Shown here one piece after another: positions 1 to 10,801 of a DNA stretch of 33,253 nucleotides. Location: assembly GCA_022772305.1 (NCBI GenBank), contig JALFAQ010000077.1, positions 1 to 33,253 of the forward strand, read 5' to 3'. This DNA is from Corynebacterium glucuronolyticum (GTDB lineage: Bacteria; Actinomycetota; Actinomycetes; Mycobacteriales; Mycobacteriaceae). Both the position numbers and the translations under genes were made by a program. Every line of letters starts with the position of its first letter. The stretch's first letter is position 1. Under the pieces are notes generated by a model that was not told the origin of the DNA, ran no database searches, and saw only the letters and a program-made list of their open reading frames with translations.

Positions 1-782
1 TTGGAGGGCCAGCCGTCGGGAATGCCATGGAACCAGGGGATGGAGTCGAGGGCGGGCCAGTCGAGCGCGGTGGGGAACGCGGGTTCGGTGGGGAGATGGA
101 GGGGCGAAATCAGGGAGGCCGGCACGTTGCACGCTGAGAGGATCTCCGTGTCGAGCTCGCCGGTGTGGGCGCTGACGATGCCGCTCCACGCACCGGTGGA
201 GGTGGCGAGGCCTTCGATTCCGGCGAGTTTCATGTAGACGTACTCACCGATGGTCATGACGCGCCAGGTTTTCTCCCACAGGTCGGGGAACTGGTCTTGT
301 ACCCATAGGAATCGCGCGGGGTGGTAGCTGGTGTGAACGCGCACGCCGGTGCGCTGATGGTACGCCCCCACATCGGTCTTCTGTTTGAGCTCCGCGACGT
401 AGGCCGCGCACCGGGAGTCCGCATACGTTGCGCACGGTGTCAGTGCTCGTTTTTGCTTGTCGACGAGGAGGAAGCTCGACGCAAACGAATCGAAACACAC
501 CCCGGAGATCCGCAGGCCTTTGTCCTCTGCGAAGGCGACGATCGCGGTGACGATCTCCCGGCACTCATTGGCAACTTGGTCGGCGTCGATGGTGCTGCGC
601 CCGTCGTGCCCGGTGGTGAACTCGTGGGCGATGCGCTGTTTGGAGCCCTTGACGGGGCACCCGGTGGCGTCGTAGAGCCCTCCGCGGGAGGCCGTGGATC
701 CAACGTCCATGGCGAGCACGTAGGGCGCGGTAGAGTCCTTGAGCTTGATGGACATGGTCGGGATCTTCGGGGTATCTGCCAT
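1..782 (-). CDS. FGGY-family carbohydrate kinase, N-terminal part (runs off window)
   Basis: This minus-strand reading frame is open from an ATG at 780-782 to the window edge, giving about 260 residues of a protein usually near 500. Residues 22-35 (VLAMDVGSTASRGG) form the first phosphate-binding motif of the FGGY kinases (DxGS/TxSxR), and PCATYADSR at about 130 resembles the sugar-contacting segment of the N-terminal lobe. FGGY kinases phosphorylate pentoses, gluconate or glycerol in the cytoplasm. Substrate cannot be decided because the C-terminal lobe is outside the window; gluconate- or xylulose-kinase-like are the obvious options. A GGAGGG sequence sits a few bases before the ATG and supports this start. 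It is divergent from the gene at 944, with about 160 bp between them. Confidence 0.8.
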   Translation of the reverse strand, partial: MADTPKIPTMSIKLKDSTAPYVLAMDVGSTASRGGLYDATGCPVKGSKQRIAHEFTTGHDGRSTIDADQVANECREIVTAIVAFAEDKGLRISGVCFDSFASSFLLVDKQKRALTPCATYADSRCAAYVAELKQKTDVGAYHQRTGVRVHTSYHPARFLWVQDQFPDLWEKTWRVMTIGEYVYMKLAGIEGLATSTGAWSGIVSAHTGELDTEILSACNVPASLISPLHLPTEPAFPTALDWPALDSIPWFHGIPDGWPS

Positions 783-943
783 GCCCTCCAGTGTATTGGG
801 AGGGGTACTTTCGGGGGGAGAAATGAGCCCATGGGGTTAACCGACGGTGAATTAATGGTGACGGTTAGCTTTCATCTGGTGCGCCCGTGTCGAGGAACCA
901 ATACCCTTAGTAACGGCTTACGTAGAAAGATAGGGAGTACACC

Positions 944-1372
944 ATGACACGTGGATATCTAGTCCAACCGGATCTGACAGCCAAGGCGATCGAGTTCGAG
1001 ATCGACGACGCGGCCCAATACATCGGTGGCACCGCGGAGGACCGCGTAGCTGTGGCCTTCCAGCAGCGGGAGAACGCAACGCTTGCCGCACTGCACATGA
1101 CGCACGAGCAGGGCGACGGCGTTGAGCCGAACGCCGTGGCTTCCATGGCCAAGAACGAGTCGGCAACGGGCAATTCGGCCTTTTTCACGGATCCCACCAC
1201 CGCCGTTTTCGGCCCTGTTATCTTCGTCGGCCCGGAGGGTGAGGACATCTCCTTCGAGCAGATTGTGCTTGTCGACGACGGCATCCGCGCCGTCAAGAAC
1301 TACATGGAGGACGAGCCCGAGGACTTCGCACTGTGGCGCGCGGCTGCCCTCAACCTTCCTGAGCCTCAGTAA
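944..1372 (+). CDS. Conserved hypothetical acidic protein
   Basis: This gene encodes 142 residues, acidic, with no signal peptide, membrane segment or motif I recognise. The ATG at 944 follows an AGGGAG ribosome-binding site at suitable distance (ATAGGGAGTACACC-ATG), so the start is well supported. Codon use is typical of the window, with G or C at most third positions, which favours a real gene. It is monocistronic: a divergent kinase gene lies upstream and a GC-rich hairpin follows directly. I assign no function. Confidence 0.75.
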   Translation: MTRGYLVQPDLTAKAIEFEIDDAAQYIGGTAEDRVAVAFQQRENATLAALHMTHEQGDGVEPNAVASMAKNESATGNSAFFTDPTTAVFGPVIFVGPEGEDISFEQIVLVDDGIRAVKNYMEDEPEDFALWRAAALNLPEPQ

Positions 1373-1373
1373 C

Positions 1374-1389
1374 TGCCCGGAACCGGGCA
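1374..1389 (+). terminator. GC-rich hairpin after the hypothetical gene
   Basis: The perfect inverted repeat TGCCCGG-AA-CCGGGCA begins two bases after the stop codon of the gene at 944-1372. There is no T-tract after it, so it would be a U-less terminator or an mRNA 3' stabiliser. The role is inferred from position only. Confidence 0.4.
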
Positions 1390-1423
1390 CGAATGTCGTG
1401 ATCGGGGCCACACGGCGGATACC

Positions 1424-2384
1424 ATGACCATTCGACCATTCGTGACTGAGTAATTCCGCCAACTCCCTCCGCCTGGCCCAGCCTGGGGCGAAGCCTCATG
1501 GGGACATCCATTGTGGCCCGCCTCCTCGTCGAGGAGCACCTGCTTTTTCTCGCCGGCATCTTTGTCGCCATAGCCTGCGTCATTCTCGCGGAACTCACTG
1601 TCGGCTTCACCCGCTTCCGCGAGCCCAGTTTCCGACGCACAACCTTGGCCGAGTGGTCGATGTATTTCATCGGCAACAGCCTCTTCCGGCTTGTCGGCTT
1701 CTGGATCGGCGGCCCCGTCACAGTCATCACCTGGGCGATCCAGCTCACTTGTTTCCATGGCGCACCGAAATTCACGTGGGGTCTGCCACTTGCCGGCCCG
1801 ATGATCTCCGCCTCCGTTGCCGGGTGGCTCGCTCGTGACTACGGCGAGATGTACCACATCATGGGAACAGCCCTGTTTTCATGTCGCTGCTCACGGCAGT
1901 GCCGACGTTTGCGTGCGTGTACTGGGCGGCGTGGCACGGCAACGTCGAGTTCGACGGCGCGAAATCTGCAACGGCCTGGGTGCCGCTCGGCGTCATCGGC
2001 CAATCAACAACCGCGATGCAGATTCTTTATCCCGGTGCATTTTCCGTCTTCTATGGCCGTATCGCCCTCCTGCTCGCCATTCCTTTGGCCCTGTATGCCA
2101 TGGCCTTGTTCTACCCAGACGTCGCTCGGTGGGTGCCGTACTCGCCCGCATGGTGGTCGTGCACCTTCTCGCCGGGAACGATTAACATGGGCGGCCACCA
2201 AGTGGCACTCGTCAGCGGTTCGCACTGGCTCGACGTTGTCGCCTTGAGTATTCCCGTGCTCCTCATCGCCCACTGGGCGTTGTGTTCCAGTCGGTTTGTT
2301 AGCTGGGTCTTTGAGCCGCGGAGACAGCCGAGTGATGCAAGTAGTTTTTCCTGTGACCAAACTCACATGGGATCGCCTAGGTGA
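1424..2384 (+). pseudogene. TDT-family transporter (TehA/SLAC1-like), frameshifted
   Basis: Two overlapping frames together encode one polytopic membrane protein. The first (ATG at 1498, frame open from 1450) gives MGTSIVARLL, resembling the conserved MGTGI start of the tellurite-resistance/dicarboxylate transporter fold, followed by several hydrophobic helices and the segment WGLPLAGPMISA. The second frame continues from about 1881 with further helices and the segment FSPGTINMGGHQVA. The join falls in the run TTTT at 1876-1879: one extra T would restore CTG-TTT-TTC-ATG and fuse the frames. The N-terminus may also be disturbed, because an ATG at 1424 with an upstream GGCGGA runs in another frame to a stop at 1451. 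The family exports anions or organic acids through the inner membrane. A genuine one-base deletion and a homopolymer sequencing error are both possible. Confidence 0.7.
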
Positions 2385-2400
2385 ATTCCATGTCATCTAG

Positions 2401-2419
2401 TAAGGTGAGACTTACCTAG
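2401..2419 (+). promoter_or_regulatory. DtxR-type iron box upstream of feoA
   Basis: The 19-mer TAAGGTGAGACTTACCTAG matches the DtxR/IdeR consensus TTAGGTTAGSCTAACCTAA at 14 of 19 positions and contains the near-perfect palindrome AGGTGAG-A-CTTACCT. It lies about 57 bp before the feoA ATG. DtxR with bound Fe(II) normally represses iron-uptake genes, so the feo operon is expected to be induced by iron limitation. Confidence 0.75.
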
Positions 2420-2476
2420 CAATGAGTAAGTTCAGGGTTACCTGCCCTGGAGCCTGTTTTTGAAGGGAAGTCGATC

Positions 2477-2662
2477 ATGACTGCGATCACCTCCATGCCT
2501 ACCCGCCCGGAAGTCTCCCGGCGTCTTGCCGAGCTCGGCCTTCGTCGCAACGTTGATGTGCAACTCGGCCGCCGGACCTCAGGTGGCGGCCGCGTGGTGG
2601 GCGTGGGCAAGAGCCGCTACGCATTGGATAAAGCGACACTGCGTTCGCTCGGGCTTATTTAA
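2477..2662 (+). CDS. feoA: FeoA-domain ferrous iron transport accessory protein
   Basis: This gene encodes a short FeoA-type SH3-like protein of 61 residues. The core RRLAELGLRRNVDVQLGRR (about 15-33) and the C-terminal SRYALDKATLRSLGLI fit the FeoA pattern, in which 'RL.dLGl.pG..v.v' is followed by a late 'yaL....A..I.V'. It is shorter than the usual 75-85 residues because the first beta strand is abbreviated. A GAAGGGAAG ribosome-binding site lies upstream of the ATG. It is the first gene of the feo operon behind the iron box and precedes feoB by 69 bp containing a terminator-like hairpin. FeoA proteins are cytoplasmic partners of FeoB. Confidence 0.85.
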   Translation: MTAITSMPTRPEVSRRLAELGLRRNVDVQLGRRTSGGGRVVGVGKSRYALDKATLRSLGLI

Positions 2663-2680
2663 ACTTCTATCTTTTCAGAT

Positions 2681-2710
2681 GGCGCGCGGGGTGGGGCCCG
2701 GCGCCTTTTT
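2681..2710 (+). terminator. Terminator-like hairpin between feoA and feoB
   Basis: A GC-rich stem begins with GGCGC and ends with GCGCC (2681-2705), with an inner CGGG/CCCG pairing, and is followed at once by TTTTT (2706-2710). It lies in the 69-bp gap between feoA and feoB. If functional, it would make feoB and downstream expression lower than feoA by partial termination. Confidence 0.5.
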
Positions 2711-2731
2711 CTCAGTAGAGGACTATTAACC

Positions 2732-4672
2732 ATGTCTGAAACCCAATCTGTTGCGCCCCAGGCGCCAAGCTGCCCGCACTGCGCGGCAGAAACATCTCCT
2801 GCACCGAAGGGGTCGCCGTCGGTGGCGCTTGTCGGTGCGCAGAACTCCGGCAAGTCCACGTTGTTTAACGCGCTGACCGGCTCCAAGGTGCGTACAGGTA
2901 ACTGGCCTGGTACCTCCATCGAGGTGTCCCGCGGTGCGTGGACGTTGACTGACGGTGTCTACGATCTCATCGATTTCCCGGGCACGTACTCGCTTGATCC
3001 GATGAGCCCAGACGAGGCGCTCACTCGCGATCTACTGCTCAACGTGCCGTTCGAGGAGCGTCCCGACGTCGTGGTGGCCACGGTGGACGCGACCGCGCTG
3101 GGCCGCAGTCTGTACATGGTCACCCAGCTTGCCGAGCACGGCTTCCACCTTCTCGTCGCCCTCACCAAGTGTGATCTGGCGGAGAAGCACGGCACGGAGA
3201 TTAACGCCAAGCGGTTGGAGCAGGAGCTCGGCTTCCCGGTCATCCCTGTTGATGGTCGCCACCGCACGGGTCTTGCAGAGATCGAGGCTGCCGTTCGTGC
3301 AGCGCTCGTCGGACCGACGACGAACTGGCCGGAAAAGGATCTGGAGGAGCGTTTCGAGATCATCGATCGTCTCGTCACTGCCGCTGCGAGCGAGCACGAG
3401 GCTGAGCCTGGCTTGACGGAAAAGATCGACGCCGTGGCTTTGCACCCCGTCGGTGGCCCCATCGTCTTCCTCGCCGCTATGTACGCGGTCTTTCACATCA
3501 CCATCACGCTCGCCGCCCCCATGCAGGACTGGGCCGAGGGGTTCATCACCGGTCCCGTCGCCGACGGCGCACGGTGGCTCCTGGAACAGGTCGGCTTGGA
3601 TCATCCGCTCGTCACTGGTTTGCTTGTCGACGGCATCATCGGCGGCGTTGGCATGGTTGTCAGCTTCCTTCCCCTCATGGGCCTCATGTTCCTGTGTCTC
3701 GCCGTCCTAGAGGATTCCGGCTACATGGCCCGTGCCGCCGTGGTCACTGACCGCACCATGCGCGCCATCGGCTTGCCCGGTAAGGCGTTCATTCCGATCG
3801 TTGTGGGCTTCGGCTGCAACGTGCCGGCGATTTCGGCCACCCGCGTTTTGGGCTCGCCCCGTCAACGCATCCTGACCAGCCTGCTCATCCCGTTTGCGTC
3901 CTGCACGGCGCGCCTCGTGGTGTTCCTTATGTTGGCCACCATCTTCTTCCCGGAGCACGCGAGCCTCGTCGTGTTCACCATGTACGTGATCTCCATCCTG
4001 CTCATTGCGCTGACCGGGCTGATTCTCCGGCACACGCTGTGGCGCACGATGCCCGACGAGCCCCTCATCATCGATCTTCCCGAGTACCAGCTGCCCACCG
4101 CTCGCCTAGCCGGCACCGTGACGTGGACCCGCCTCAAGGGCTTCCTCCACGACGCAGCCACCGTCATCGTCGCCACCGTCACCGTCGTGTGGCTCCTTAT
4201 GGCGATCCCAGTCAACGGCACGACGGAGCTTAACCCGCCACCGCAGGAGTCCGCCTACGGCGCTGTGTCTCGCGCCGTTGCCCCCGTCTTCGAGCCTGCA
4301 GGCTTCGGCTCCTGGACGCTGTCCGGCCCGCTCGTCACCGGTTTTGTGGCAAAGGAAGCAGTGATCTCCACGTGGGCGCAGATGTACGCGGTGGAAGACG
4401 TCACCGATGAAGCCCCCGAGGAGCAGGCAGAAAGTTCGCTGGCTGCCTCCGTCCGGGCGGACTTCGACGAGGCCTCCGGTGGCCACGCACTCGCCGCCGT
4501 GTGGGCATTCATGCTCTTCATGCTCGCCTACACGCCCTGTGTGGCAACGCTTGCCGCGCAGCGCCGAGAAATCGGCTGGAAGTGGACGATGTTTGGCTTC
4601 GGTGTGCAGCTCGTCTTCGCGTGGCTGCTTGCTGTTGGTGCCTTCAACTTGCTGAAGGTGGTTGGTCTGTAA
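2732..4672 (+). CDS. feoB: FeoB ferrous iron transporter
   Basis: FeoB is the GTP-dependent Fe(II) permease of the inner membrane; this copy has 646 residues, compact compared with about 770 in E. coli. The N-terminal G domain has G1 (GAQNSGKST, near residue 36), a G2-region segment NWPGTSIE, G3 (DFPGTYS) and a G4 equivalent (TKCD in place of NxxD). The membrane domain follows with two Gate regions and the conserved GFGCNVPAISATR segment near residue 355. The protein begins with a CPHC pair ahead of the G domain, unusual for the family and possibly metal-binding. An AGAGGA ribosome-binding site precedes the ATG. Its TAA shares one base with the ATG of the next gene, implying translational coupling to the FeoC-like protein. 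Confidence 0.95.
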   Translation: MSETQSVAPQAPSCPHCAAETSPAPKGSPSVALVGAQNSGKSTLFNALTGSKVRTGNWPGTSIEVSRGAWTLTDGVYDLIDFPGTYSLDPMSPDEALTRDLLLNVPFEERPDVVVATVDATALGRSLYMVTQLAEHGFHLLVALTKCDLAEKHGTEINAKRLEQELGFPVIPVDGRHRTGLAEIEAAVRAALVGPTTNWPEKDLEERFEIIDRLVTAAASEHEAEPGLTEKIDAVALHPVGGPIVFLAAMYAVFHITITLAAPMQDWAEGFITGPVADGARWLLEQVGLDHPLVTGLLVDGIIGGVGMVVSFLPLMGLMFLCLAVLEDSGYMARAAVVTDRTMRAIGLPGKAFIPIVVGFGCNVPAISATRVLGSPRQRILTSLLIPFASCTARLVVFLMLATIFFPEHASLVVFTMYVISILLIALTGLILRHTLWRTMPDEPLIIDLPEYQLPTARLAGTVTWTRLKGFLHDAATVIVATVTVVWLLMAIPVNGTTELNPPPQESAYGAVSRAVAPVFEPAGFGSWTLSGPLVTGFVAKEAVISTWAQMYAVEDVTDEAPEEQAESSLAASVRADFDEASGGHALAAVWAFMLFMLAYTPCVATLAAQRREIGWKWTMFGFGVQLVFAWLLAVGAFNLLKVVGL

Positions 4673-4914
4673 TGGCAGCGCCCGTCCAGTCCGTCATTGA
4701 TGCGCTGAAAAGCGGTGTCACCTCGCGGGCAGCGATTGCCCGCGAGTGCGGCCTGCAGCAGTCTACCGTCGATGCCGTCGTGGAGTATTTGGAGCATTCC
4801 GGACGGCTCAGCCGTGAGGAAATGCGCTCCTGTGTGGGCAGTTGTTCCTCGTGTGCGGTGGCTGGTTCCTGTGGTAGTGGCCCCGTCCTGCTCACTTTGC
4901 AGCCGTTGACTTGA
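4672..4914 (+). CDS. FeoC-like winged-helix protein with four cysteines
   Basis: This 80-residue protein starts at an ATG that overlaps the feoB stop by one base (TAATG). Residues 5-50 read as a small winged helix ([41 protein letters not shown]). A cysteine cluster follows at C54, C58, C61 and C67 (CxxxCxxCx5C). This matches the architecture of FeoC, a small winged-helix partner of FeoB that carries an iron-sulfur cluster in Klebsiella. The operon position immediately after feoB supports that assignment. Its stop codon lies inside the first half-site of the groES CIRCE operator, so the end of the feo operon and the groES control region overlap. The FeoC role is inferred from structure and context. 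Confidence 0.75.
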   Translation: MAAPVQSVIDALKSGVTSRAAIARECGLQQSTVDAVVEYLEHSGRLSREEMRSCVGSCSSCAVAGSCGSGPVLLTLQPLT

Positions 4915-4944
4915 GTGCTAGCACTCTCGGGGGTAGAGTGCCAA
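4913..4944 (+). promoter_or_regulatory. CIRCE element (HrcA operator) of groES-groEL1
   Basis: CTAGCACTC (4918-4926), nine spacer bases and GAGTGCCAA (4936-4944) match the CIRCE consensus TTAGCACTC-N9-GAGTGCTAA. An extra GAGTGCTAGCACTC palindrome at 4913-4926 provides a third half-site. A -35-like TTGACT lies at 4906-4911. HrcA is the known repressor of CIRCE-controlled chaperonin genes; heat release is therefore expected. Confidence 0.9.
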
Positions 4945-5039
4945 AAGAGGTTGTTTTTGGATCTGGTTGTCCACCCGCGACGGCGGCCACCCGGAAACGA
5001 ACCCAAAAAAATTCAACCACAAAAACATGGAGGATTACC

Positions 5040-6922
<1,883 letters not shown>

Positions 6923-6934
6923 GAAAACAACAGA

Positions 6935-6964
6935 AAATGGGGAGCGTAATGCTCCCCATTTTTT
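6935..6964. terminator. Bidirectional intrinsic terminator between groEL1 and whiB
   Basis: An 11-bp stem AAATGGGGAGC / GCTCCCCATTT with loop GTAAT is followed by a T-run on the plus strand and preceded by an A-run, so it can act on both strands. It overlaps the stop codon of the convergent whiB-like gene at 6963-6965. Confidence 0.9.
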
Positions 6965-7265
6965 AAACCTTCGCCATCGCGTGCCGACGCTTGCGCGGAT
7001 GCAGGATGAAGTCCCGCTCTGCCTCGCTCAGGCCACCCCAAATACCGTAGGGTTCAGCAACCTTCAGCGCGTGGCTGCGACACTGCTCCAGCACCGGGCA
7101 GACGTTGCAGATTGCCTTCGCGCGGAGTTCCCGGCGTGTGCGGGCGTGGCCTCGTTCGCCCTCGGGGTGGAAGAAGAAGGAAGAGTCCTTGCCGCGGCAG
7201 GAGCCGTGCACCTGCCAATCCCATACATCCATCTGGGGTCCAGGCAACTTCTTAGGCTGTGGCAC
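6963..7265 (-). CDS. whiB3: WhiB-family iron-sulfur regulator, WhiB3-like
   Basis: WhiB proteins are small [4Fe-4S] regulators that bind sigma factors and sense redox stress. The four cluster cysteines are C23, C53, C56 and C62 (CxxCx5C), followed by the GIWGG turn at 74-78 and a basic C-terminal HPRKRRH that would contact DNA. I place the start at the GTG at 7263-7265, since AAAGGAG ends seven bases before it; the in-frame TTG at 7271 is only one base from the same Shine-Dalgarno sequence. The product is then 100 residues. Its position between groEL1 and sigD matches mycobacterial whiB3; the corynebacterial counterpart is, as I recall, called whcB. It diverges from sigD across about 250 bp. 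Confidence 0.88.
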   Translation of the reverse strand: MPQPKKLPGPQMDVWDWQVHGSCRGKDSSFFFHPEGERGHARTRRELRAKAICNVCPVLEQCRSHALKVAEPYGIWGGLSEAERDFILHPRKRRHAMAKV

Positions 7266-7518
7266 TGTCAATCTCCTTTGTCTGGCGTAGGTTTCTCAGA
7301 TATCAAAGGAGTCTTGTAGGCTTTGGTGAACGGGATGTAGCACGATGGTTACGGCAATCTGGCTAATACACTAACTGGTGGTTAAAAAGGCCGATTGCAC
7401 TGCGTCAACGGCAGCAGGTTAATCCTTGGTGAACTTTATTACAAGCGCCAACACTCAATACGTTAATGTATAACCGCCAAGTCTGCAGGGTAAGGTTTCC
7501 ATAGATGAAAGGGGAGCG
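7266..7518. other. Divergent control region between whiB3-like gene and sigD
   Basis: This 253-bp intergenic stretch is AT-richer than its flanks. A -10-like TATAAC occurs at 7469-7474, some 45 bp before the sigD ATG, without a clear -35. An AAGGGGAG ribosome-binding site precedes sigD. I see no convincing repressor site. Confidence 0.4.
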
Positions 7519-8094
7519 ATGAGCGACATTGACCACGAGCTAGCGCCGCTCGTCCCTCGTGCTGCCAACGGGGATGCCAAAGCGCTACGATCGATCATTC
7601 GCATCATCCACCCGCCCGTCGTCCGCTATACCCGCGCCCGCATCTCCGGGGGCCGCATCCCCAACGCGGAGGATATCGCCCAGGAGATCTGCCTCGCTGT
7701 TGCCCAGTCCATCGGTCGCTATCAGGATCAGGGGCGCCCGTTTATGGCGTTCGTTTACGGCATCGCGTCCAACAAGGTTGCCGATGCGTACCGGTCGATG
7801 GGACGCGACAAAACCACTCCCACGGACACCATCCCCGAATCTACCGATGAGGGCCTGACTCCCGAGGGATATGCCCTGGTAGCAGATGGTAGTAACAGAG
7901 TGAGGGAGATTCTCGATTGTTTAAGTGACAGGGCTCGCGAAATTATTATTTTGCGTGTTTTTGTCGGCTTATCCGCCGATGAGACAGCGGAGATTATAGG
8001 TTCTACACCCGGCGCAGTCCGCGTCGCCCAGCATCGGGCGATCGCCACCATGCGACGGATGTACGAGAATGAAGGTGCGACCGCAAATGAGTGA
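7519..8094 (+). CDS. sigD: ECF sigma factor SigD
   Basis: This is a 191-residue sigma-70 family factor of the extracytoplasmic-function type. Region 2 covers about 30-95 (RYTRARISGG, NAEDIAQEICLAVAQSIGRY, FVYGIASNKVADAYR). Region 4 covers about 130-185 (LSDRAREIIILRVFVGLSADETAEIIG with helix-turn-helix GSTPGAVRVAQHRA). In corynebacteria and mycobacteria SigD directs genes linked to the cell envelope and stress. Its last codons overlap the start of the anti-sigma gene, so the two proteins are translationally coupled, as expected for a sigma/anti-sigma pair. Confidence 0.93.
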   Translation: MSDIDHELAPLVPRAANGDAKALRSIIRIIHPPVVRYTRARISGGRIPNAEDIAQEICLAVAQSIGRYQDQGRPFMAFVYGIASNKVADAYRSMGRDKTTPTDTIPESTDEGLTPEGYALVADGSNRVREILDCLSDRAREIIILRVFVGLSADETAEIIGSTPGAVRVAQHRAIATMRRMYENEGATANE

Positions 8095-8809
8095 TGATCT
8101 TTTCACCACCGATGCTTTTCTAACGGCATTGTCTAAAGGTGAGGTTCCCTCCTCGGGGGATGATTTCGCGTCTGACTTTGCTGAGCTTGTCGACGAAGTG
8201 GGGCACGACATCCCGCCCGCTCCGCTCTTCGTGGCCTCCCGTGACCAGAAGCGCCGCGGTGGCTGGCGTGGGTTCGTCGGTGCCGGTATCGTCGGCGCTG
8301 CGGCCTCCGCCCTCGTCATCGCCGGTGTCGGCGGTGCGATCTTCAACTCTCAGCCTGGCGACGCCCTGTGGGTGGCCAACAAGTCTCTCTTCGGCGACCA
8401 CGCCGCGGTGGTGGAGCTCGCCTCCACGCTGCGCGAGGCCGATGATGCGCGTACCCGCGGCGACACCGACGGTGCCCTCGCTCTCCTGGAGCAGGCCCAC
8501 GTGCTTGCCGCTGCGTTGGAGAATACGCAGCAGGAGGGCGTCGACAAGCCAGAAGAGGTACCGACACAGACCGTGACTGTCACGCAAACCCCCGCCCCCG
8601 CACCGGTGCAGGAGGAGTCCACACCTACCTCGACGGAACCACAGCCCACCGTGACCGTGACCGAAACCGTCACCGTGACACCCGAGCCGGTTGCCCCAAC
8701 CACGTCCATCGACGTGGCACCGACACTGGAGACGGGGACGGTTGCCCCCGCCCCGACAACAACCCCCACGCATTCCCCCGAGATCGGCGCGCCCCCGATT
8801 ATCGACTAG
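8087..8809 (+). CDS. rsdA: Anti-sigma-D factor RsdA
   Basis: This membrane-anchored anti-sigma factor should hold SigD inactive. The N-terminal cytoplasmic part (1-60: SDDLFTTDAFLTALSKGE and DDFASDFAELVDEV) fits the sigma-binding region, then comes one transmembrane helix (about 66-88, FVGAGIVGAAASALVIAG) and an outside segment. The C-terminal 85 residues are rich in Pro and Thr, with repeated TVTVT motifs, and probably span the cell wall. The ATG at 8087 overlaps the sigD stop (ATGAGTGA); an in-frame ATG at 8069 is possible but has a weaker ribosome site. Its TAG at 8807-8809 overlaps the stop of the convergent DUF5319 gene within a single CTAG. Confidence 0.88.
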   Translation: MSDDLFTTDAFLTALSKGEVPSSGDDFASDFAELVDEVGHDIPPAPLFVASRDQKRRGGWRGFVGAGIVGAAASALVIAGVGGAIFNSQPGDALWVANKSLFGDHAAVVELASTLREADDARTRGDTDGALALLEQAHVLAAALENTQQEGVDKPEEVPTQTVTVTQTPAPAPVQEESTPTSTEPQPTVTVTETVTVTPEPVAPTTSIDVAPTLETGTVAPAPTTTPTHSPEIGAPPIID

Positions 8810-9165
8810 CGGGCGTGAATCCCGTCCACGAACCCGAGGCAGTAATCCCACGGCAGGTACTCCTCGGGGCGGACGCTCACGCCTGGCTCATGCACGGGGG
8901 ACAGCTCACCGTTGAGCATCGCCCGGTAGTGGTCGACGAGGATATCCCAGTCGTAGAAGTGGTTTTCCCGGCAGTCCTCGCAGAAGAAGAAAATTCCCCG
9001 GTAGCCGCGTGGCGCGATGTGCTTTTTAAACTCACCTAGCCAGCGCAAATCCTCCATCAGGCTGGCACGCTGCTCCATCGACAGGGGCTGCTGCATATCC
9101 GTGTCATCGTCCTCGATGAAGGAGGCTGGGTCGTTCGGATCACCGGCAAAAGGATCAAGTGGCAT
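8806..9165 (-). CDS. DUF5319 family protein
   Basis: This 119-residue acidic protein is the counterpart of a mycobacterial conserved hypothetical gene lying between sigD/rsdA and guaB2. It carries a CEDC pair near residue 60 (FFFCEDCRENHFYDWDIL), consistent with a metal-binding or treble-clef-like site, and a conserved C-terminus EEYLPWDYCLGFVDGIHAR. The frame stays open far beyond position 9165 through the antisense of guaB2, but only the portion from ATG 9163-9165 (MPLDPFAGDPNDPASF) reads as protein. Function is unknown. Confidence 0.82.
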   Translation of the reverse strand: MPLDPFAGDPNDPASFIEDDDTDMQQPLSMEQRASLMEDLRWLGEFKKHIAPRGYRGIFFFCEDCRENHFYDWDILVDHYRAMLNGELSPVHEPGVSVRPEEYLPWDYCLGFVDGIHAR

Positions 9166-9194
9166 AGTCACAACGATTAGCCTAGGTGGTTGCG

Positions 9195-9222
9195 TTCCAG
9201 GTATCAATACGGGGACTATAGT
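9195..9222 (+). promoter_or_regulatory. Putative promoter of guaB2
   Basis: A -10-like TATAGT at 9217-9222 lies 42 bp before the guaB2 GTG and has a weak -35 (TTCCAG, 9195-9200) 16 bp upstream. The region sits between the divergent DUF5319 and guaB2 genes. Confidence 0.4.
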
Positions 9223-9237
9223 GGGAGTACGCGATAA

Positions 9238-10791
<1,554 letters not shown>

Positions 10792-10801
10792 GGAGATTAC
10801 A

